From positions 36,279,126-36,343,125 of the forward strand of contig CAMTDV010000017.1 in assembly GCA_947069175.1 (NCBI GenBank): DNA of 64,000 nt, written 5' to 3'. Positions 58,401 to 64,000 of the stretch are shown here, piece by piece (the first letter of the stretch is position 1; each line of letters opens with the position of its first letter). The DNA comes from Scalesia atractyloides (lineage: Eukaryota; Streptophyta; Magnoliopsida; Asterales; Asteraceae). The position numbers and the translations under genes are program-made. Under the pieces are notes generated by a model that saw only the letters and a program-made list of their open reading frames with translations, was not told the origin of the DNA and made no database searches.

Positions 58401-58741
58401 GACTGCGTCGTCCTCCTACATTTTCCATAAATCAGCCCATTTGCACTGCTCTTTATTTACTTTAGAGCTCTCTTTCAATGTTTTTTATTATAAAATAATT
58501 CATAATTTTCAAAACAATATTTACCATACAACGATACTTGCTTTGTTTTCAAAGTCTTTTGATTGTCAATTTAATTAAACTACCAAGAAACATTATAATT
58601 TACGATAATATTAATTTAGATTTGTAAAAAATCTGTCAAATTTAAACAATTTTAGACACCTAAATTACGTATGTTTTCAGTGAGTCTACGCCAACTATGA
58701 TTTGACATAATTTTGTTCCGAGTTAGTGTACGTTTCGATTG

Positions 58742-58783
58742 GTCGCGCGTCGCCGCCGCAACACGTGGGGACTAAAATACTAG
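58742..58783 (+). mobile_element. Possible Helitron 3' terminus in a MAD1 intron
   Basis: CGCGCGTCGCCGCCGCAACA and CGTGGGGACTAAAATACTAG, followed by T. Shape fits a Helitron 3' end; the 5' end was not found. Confidence 0.4.
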
Positions 58784-58812
58784 TATATACTTAAAAGGCT
58801 ATTTTGTCAACA

Positions 58813-59165
58813 TCAACCAACTTTGGCCCCTCAACTTTAGCATCAACCAACTTTGCCCCCTCAACTTCGGTAATGACATATTTAGCCCCTCAACTTTGGT
58901 AATCACGTATTTAGCCCTTAACTTTAATAATGATATATGTTTTGTCCCTCAACTTTTGTCAACATCAACCAACTTTGGCCCTTCAACTTTAGCGATGACA
59001 TATTTGGTTCCTCAACTTTGCTAATGCCATATTTAGTCCCTCAACTTTAATTATGATATGTTTAGCCCTCAACTTTTGTCAACATCAACCAACATTGGTA
59101 ATGACACACCTAGCTCTTCAACTTTAATAATGACATGTTTAGTTTCTCAACTTTAATAAGGTTTT
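58813..59165. repeat. Minisatellite in a MAD1 intron
   Basis: About ten diverged units of 30-36 bp with the core CCCTCAACTTTGGTAATGAC and variants (TTTAGCCC, ACATCAACCAAC). The long unit starting TCAACATCAACCAACTTTGG recurs three times. Confidence 0.85.
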
Positions 59166-61246
59166 TTTTAATTTTCATTATTTACCCTTATACTTTATTA
59201 CTGTTACTATTTAGACCCTCAACTTTGAGTTTTTTTCTTCTTACTTATTTCTAGTGGTTTCTTTTTAGTTTTTATTTCAACGTAACGTTTTTCTAACCTT
59301 TCCATATGTATCATCCTAAGTAGGTTATTTCAATTACATTTTGAAGCCGCCGCAGATATTTGCTTTCATGGTTATAACGAGTGTCAATACTGTATCGAAC
59401 TGAACCATAACATTTCCATGACTTCTGAATTTTGCGGCGACATGATTTTTTTTATCTTCACGTAGACTGTTGAAAAATCTTGGATATTTATTGACCTCGT
59501 TCTTTTAAATCAACAAATTTTGGATATTTGTTGACCTTGTTTTTGTGTGCTTTGTTTGATTGATAGTATGACCTATGATTGATTAATGTTGTACATGAAG
59601 CTGTTGGTTCTAACTTGTATCTGCCTTATATAATTTGCAACTTGCTTCAACTACAGAGGAGAGAGATCGTTTGAAGATTGTTTTTGATCAGTTGAAACAG
59701 CAGAAGACTGCTGAAGCAGGGGGTGCAATGACAGATGGGACGGTTAAGGTTGTAGACTCGAGGTCCTATTTTTGAAGTTTTATCTGTTTGTGGATTTGTG
59801 CTAACAAAGATGTTGTTACCTTTTTCTGCAATGACAGGAGCTTGAAGCATCCCTTGCCATGAAGTAAGATCTTATAAAGCAATTGGAGAGCTCTATACAA
59901 GAGCAAAAAGACGTGAACACTCGTCAACATAATGAAATAAAGTTACTTAATGAAAGGCTGAGTAATGAATCAAGAAGAATAAAGTCATTAGAGAGGGAGG
60001 ATGATCGTCTCCGCTCAGAGATAGCTATATTGGAGTCAAAGGTTAGATTCATCAACTACATCTAAACTTGTCGTCTTCATATTTCTGTTATGTTTTTTTT
60101 TTTCGGTTCAATTATGGTTCAGTTGGTTATATATTCTATCATTTACAGTTGGGTCATGGTGATTTTTCATCTGCAAGTACAAAAGTATTGCGTATGGTGA
60201 ACAGCTTGGCAGTTGACAGTGAGGCAAAACAGACGATAGAGGCTTTGCAGAATGAATTACAGAAGACAAAAGACAAATTACAAGCCATTGAGGAGTTAAA
60301 TAACAATCAGGTATACTTGCTATGTCTTTACTGCTAAAAGACATGTAACATCCGAGAAAGGTATATTCTGATTGCTGTATTATTATGCAGGTGATGCTGG
60401 GACATTGGTTGATTCATATATTTCTGGAAAAGTGGTTCAATTAAAAGAGCAAATCGCCACCCTCGAGAAACGTGAGGAAAGGTAAGCGACATGTTTTATT
60501 TGGAACCGTTTTGGTTCTTTAAACATTAGATTAAAGATGTCGCATGAAATGATACAGGTATAAGGCAGTTTTTGCAGATAGAATCTCAGTTTTTTGACGT
60601 GCTTGCCGTGAACTATTTGGCTACAAGGTACAATTGGATCTTAAATAGATTCTTTATTTTGTTATATATTTCTGTTACTTATATATAGATGTGCAGATTG
60701 TCATGGATGATCACCAACGATCAGATGGGATCCCTGTTACACGGTTTACCCTTCAGTCTATATATGCTCAAAGTGATGATGAAAAACTTCAGTTTGAGTA
60801 CGAATCAGGGAACACAAAAATTCTGGTAAGAGGGTAATCTGTGTTCGAGGTCAATTAGTCAACAGTCGTGTAGCACACTAGCACGTTTCATATATTTAGA
60901 TTGTATCAAAATGCTTGGCAACGAGCCTTACCGTGCATACTGCTTTTACAATGTTTCAGGGAAATAACTACACCCAACAACCCGATATATCCCACCAGGT
61001 TGGTTTATTTTTTGTAGTAGGTGTTTCCTGTTAAATAGTAGATCCGGAAAGTGGGACGGTTTGGGTAGTACAGGATAGTTTTCTTGAAAGCAAGTTGACA
61101 AAAAATGCTCCTCCCTTTATTGTAGTAAATTTACAAGGATTGCTTGGTTTTTCCAGGTTGAAATTTTCATACGGAAGCTGAACTCTATTCCGGCTTTCAC
61201 TGCCAACTTAACAGTCGAGTCATTCAATAAGAGGACACTCTCGTGA

Positions 61247-63234
61247 GACAGTAACTTGGCTTGTTGCTTGGCAGTTCTTTCACGAGAGGGTTGGGACTTA
61301 AATTCTTAATCCTGTGCAACGATTTAAATTGTTTTTTACTGAATTTTTTTCTAATATGGGGCAATAGTGTTGAAAACATATTTGTGTTTGATAGCTTGTT
61401 TGTGTTCTCGACTGTTTAAGTTCTATGTTATTGTTCAATTCTGAAATCCTGAAACTGTGTGTGGGGTGGGAAAGGTTTGCTTCACCCAAGTAACAATGGC
61501 AGTTACTGGTTGAAGGAAAAAGGTAGTTTATTAGTGGGCAAAAAGCGGCTGCACAGGTGGCCAGTCCGGAATTGGGCCAACTAAACTAGAGGTCCGGTTG
61601 TGGGTTCTTATATTTGTTCAATTTTTGATTTCGGGCGTGGTTTAGTACGGTAACTTGGCCGAAACCGACCTGGCCGAATATGATGAAGAATTTGAGAAAT
61701 TCAGCTTCCGAGGTGCTTGACCGGAAAATTTACCAAGTTTAAATCGGTCTGGTGTTCAGTCTCTGTTTTTGACCAAACCAGTCTCTTTCTGGTCGGGTTT
61801 CATTCTCTACAATGGAATGAGTTTTAAGAATACAAATTAGAAGTCATTCATAAGTCATTAAGAACCGGAGATGCTAGTTGAACATGTTCGACTGCTATTA
61901 AAGCCCCTATTAATAAAAATACGAAAAAAAATCAAAGAAGAAAAAATATCTGATTTGCTTGAAATCTACAAGACATCAAGGTGGAGCAGAGAGAGGGGGA
62001 TGGTGTAATTACTGGCAACTTCAGGAAATTTTCTCGGTTAATTCACTGATTTTAAAGGCTCCAATTTCTACCGGATACAAAAAAAAATTGGGCCAGTCAA
62101 CGGTTTGGATTTGATAAGATTCATGAGATAACGTCACTAATCGTCTAATTCAGTTCAATTCAATTCACAGTTGCAAAGTGCAAACTAAAGGAAATTAATA
62201 AAGTGAAAATATATTTACGTTCTTTGTAAGTTTATCTAAATTCACAATTCAAAAATCAACCCAATAGCAAATTAAAGAATTGTGAAAACCCACTAAAAAT
62301 CACCTTTAAAAACCCACCAGTAAAATAAAGCACAAACAAATGAAGAGGTAGAAAGAAAATAAATGGAGAAAAATTTAAATGAAAGATCAGAATATTAATC
62401 CAGAAAGAATTTCTCAAAAAACTTTGAGATTTCATGGCCACATAATCCAGTGTGCAGCTTTCAACTTTCAAATGCTGGAAAATAAAAGAAAACAGGCGTT
62501 GAATGGGAGCGAACCCAAAACCTTTGGGATGAAAACCAAAGTTTTTACCAATGAACTGCTTTAGTTTGTTGTGTATGGGTTCACATCACATATTACTTAT
62601 GGGTTCACTCCAGTTTTGTTCTATACAATTATTAAAATTTCGAAACATAGTGGGGTTCCCTTGAACCTGCAACTATCTACCTAGTGGACTCAACAGAGGG
62701 AAGTGTACATACCCTAGACGCGCTTGCACATCTTGGTATGCCAATGGTTAGGATTTAGGGCTACTCTCTAGATGTACAGTGGCTAACTTAGAAATTTTTT
62801 CTAGTGGGTTCACTGTTTTTAGATGCTCAAATTTCATAGGACCGGACATTTTCATATTCGGGTTGGTTTAGTAGTTCGGATCGGATAAGGTTCATCACTA
62901 AATAAAAATATGATACAATAATAGAAAAACATATTTCCTGTTGATATGTTTCCATTGTAAAGCCTGCCAGGATTGTAAATTGTAAAACAATAATACAGCA
63001 AGATCAGATTAAAACAGAAATGATTAACCGAAAATCGATTGATTAATAAATAGACTAACATATGACTGTGTTTTCAGCTTCGGTTGAGGATAATAGCTGA
63101 ACCAACCAAACCATGCACACCACAACGAAATGAACTAATCGATAACTTCGTTTATGACATATATCAACCACAATGACGCTACAACAAATATACGAACAAG
63201 ACAACTACCAGAAATGAGTATTGCAATGCAAATT
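61247..63234. other. 3' flank of MAD1 and intergenic sequence
   Basis: No supported gene. Short frames at 61298, 62256 and 62852 (minus) are AT-rich and hydrophobic by composition only. A GGGTTCAC word occurs several times at 62575-62810, perhaps from an old insertion. Confidence 0.5.
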
Positions 63235-63269
63235 GTCACCCTCGCTGCATCGCGCAGACACCCTACTAG
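63235..63269 (+). mobile_element. Possible Helitron 3' terminus
   Basis: CACCCTCGCTGCATCGCGCA is followed by GACACCCTACTAG and then T. The GC hairpin is short and partly paired. Confidence 0.4.
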
Positions 63270-63629
63270 TATATAATAATTTCTATGTTATGTAGAAAAC
63301 AATATGTGTTAATTTATAAAAAATAAACGAATATGGTTAAGAAAATATACCATTATACTTGACAGAGAAAAAAGATTTTTCAGATAAGAAAGTCACTAGT
63401 ATTAGTGAAATCACCAACTATAATAGCAACAAGATAACAGGGTTTCATGGTTATATAAAAGAAAATAACACTATAACACCACGAAAATAATTCAATACTT
63501 AAATATGGTTTATTTTACCAGAAACTACTACTACTACAAAAAATAAAGAATAGTTTCCCTATCCTTTAAAAGCTTTCTTGTACCTATTTTAAGCAATCAA
63601 AATTCAAACACACAAGTGCATATTGAATT

Positions 63630-63907
63630 CTACAAGTATAGTGAGGCTGCAAACACAATATCTCTCTTGATCTTTGAAACTGCCTCTTCAAATTTGGCTT
63701 CAAGTTCAACTTCCCCAATTGATTTTGCTGCTAATATTAACTGCTGTAGAATTTCTTCCATTCTCCTGATACCTCTGATCAATCTGCCTTCAATACCTGT
63801 GTTATTTCCATTATCTCGTAGAATTTCGACCCTTTTGCCCATGAATAAACAACCTCCATAATATCAGGCTGAAACGAACTCACAAAACTCTCTATATCAA
63901 TTTTAAC
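63630..63907 (-). CDS. Last exon of a MTR4/HEN2-type DExH-box RNA helicase, with a frame break
   Basis: MTR4 and HEN2 feed RNA to the nuclear exosome. On the minus strand, after a splice acceptor (TTGGATAG, 63908), the frame reads VKIDIESFVSSFQPDIMEVV and YSWAKGSKFYEIMEITQ. It then shifts by one base near 63790 and continues RLIRGIRRMEEILQQLILAA and on to KIKRDIVFAASLYL, stop 63630-63632. This end is the family's C-terminal (DSHCT) domain. The shift looks like one lost base after CAGGTATT; no intron fits. It may be a pseudogene or a sequencing error. Upstream exons lie beyond the window. Confidence 0.85.
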
Positions 63908-64000
63908 CTATCCAAAAAATGGAAGGGGGAGAAGGGAAACCACACCCTAGGTTGGGGGAAGGATGCTGGGGTGGAAGGGAGGATGAGGTGACGCTAAAAT
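63908..64000 (-). other. Intron part of the helicase gene
   Basis: Immediately upstream (minus strand) of the acceptor, a pyrimidine-rich run (CCCTTCTCCCCCTTCC) is followed by ATTTTTTGGATAG. The next exon is outside the window. Confidence 0.5.

Larger units (their letters stand above)
54998..61246 (+). pseudogene. MAD1: MAD1-like spindle checkpoint gene, pseudogene with 12 exons recognisable
   Basis: MAD1 anchors MAD2 at nuclear pores and unattached kinetochores in the spindle checkpoint. Exons by splice sites and frame: 54998-55165 (MIVRTSLPKK..., MLCTYQCRQL), 55913-56012, 57026-57273, 57474-57645, 59659-59748, 59838-60041, 60149-60310, 60391-60481, 60558-60627, 60697-60825, 60960-60998, 61157-61246 (stop TGA). 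The middle is coiled coil; the C-terminal part (RELFGYKIVMDDHQ, RFTLQSIYAQSDDEKL, FIRKLNSIPAFTANL) is the conserved MAD1 C-domain. Damage: TAA at 59865-59867, TGA at 60595-60597, the phase does not match between exons 2 and 3 where family exons are missing, and a one-base loss near 60305 breaks the frame into exon 8. It retains introns, so it is not a processed copy. Confidence 0.88.

Overview
The window looks like gene-poor, repeat-rich nuclear DNA of a flowering plant. The evidence is nested Ty3/gypsy elements with Met-tRNA primer sites and Tekay/Del-like chromovirus proteins, a Ty1/copia relic, several MITE types, a Pack-MULE candidate, and plant-type intron-containing MAD1 and Ski2-like helicase sequences. 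The style and size of the LTRs suggest an aster-family (Asteraceae) genome, but I cannot prove that from the sequence alone. Nothing here is bacterial, and there are no operons.

Layout. 1-10151: Ty3/gypsy element T1 (+ strand), whose 5' LTR is cut by the window edge and whose gag-pol is broken at about six places. 10152-13000 and 16130-17130: a cluster of foldback (hairpin) elements sitting in TA microsatellites; T1 inserted into one of them. 14205-15176: a Tourist-like MITE with a hAT-like MITE nested inside it. 17700-18278: a possible exon fragment and an LTR-like tail. 18793-29722: complete Ty3/gypsy element T2 (- strand, 10.9 kb, target duplication ATTCT), inserted into an older host repeat. 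31531-32763: a MULE with a 9-bp target duplication carrying gene-like sequence. 33213-33374: a short hAT MITE. 36151-36393: a small LTR carrying 5S rRNA-derived sequence (Cassandra-like). 36399-37991: solo LTR D1. About 39560-52490: a decayed Ty1/copia element interrupted by solo LTR E (42147-48054, itself interrupted by solo LTR C, 44974-47683) and by solo LTR D2 (49449-52226). Each of these four solo LTRs has a perfect 5-bp target duplication. 52529-53724: a 1.2-kb foldback element.

The gene-bearing end is 54.7-64 kb. It holds a damaged tRNA-Gly(GCC), a MAD1 spindle-checkpoint pseudogene (12 recognisable exons, + strand) with two in-frame stops, missing exons and a phase break, and the last exon of a MTR4/HEN2-type DExH-box RNA helicase (- strand, with a one-base frame break). 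The two gene relics are convergent.

The most unusual signal is in the LTRs. T1, T2 and solo LTR C all carry, at the same relative place, three tandem units of about 170 bp that each resemble a tRNA D-arm plus T-arm, and a fourth tRNA-like unit on the opposite strand near the LTR start. The hairpin stems of these units differ in sequence between units and families but remain base-paired. A separate nearby LTR carries a 5S rRNA internal promoter. Other LTRs carry a tandem array with a period of about 158 bp, and dense arrays of short inverted motifs.
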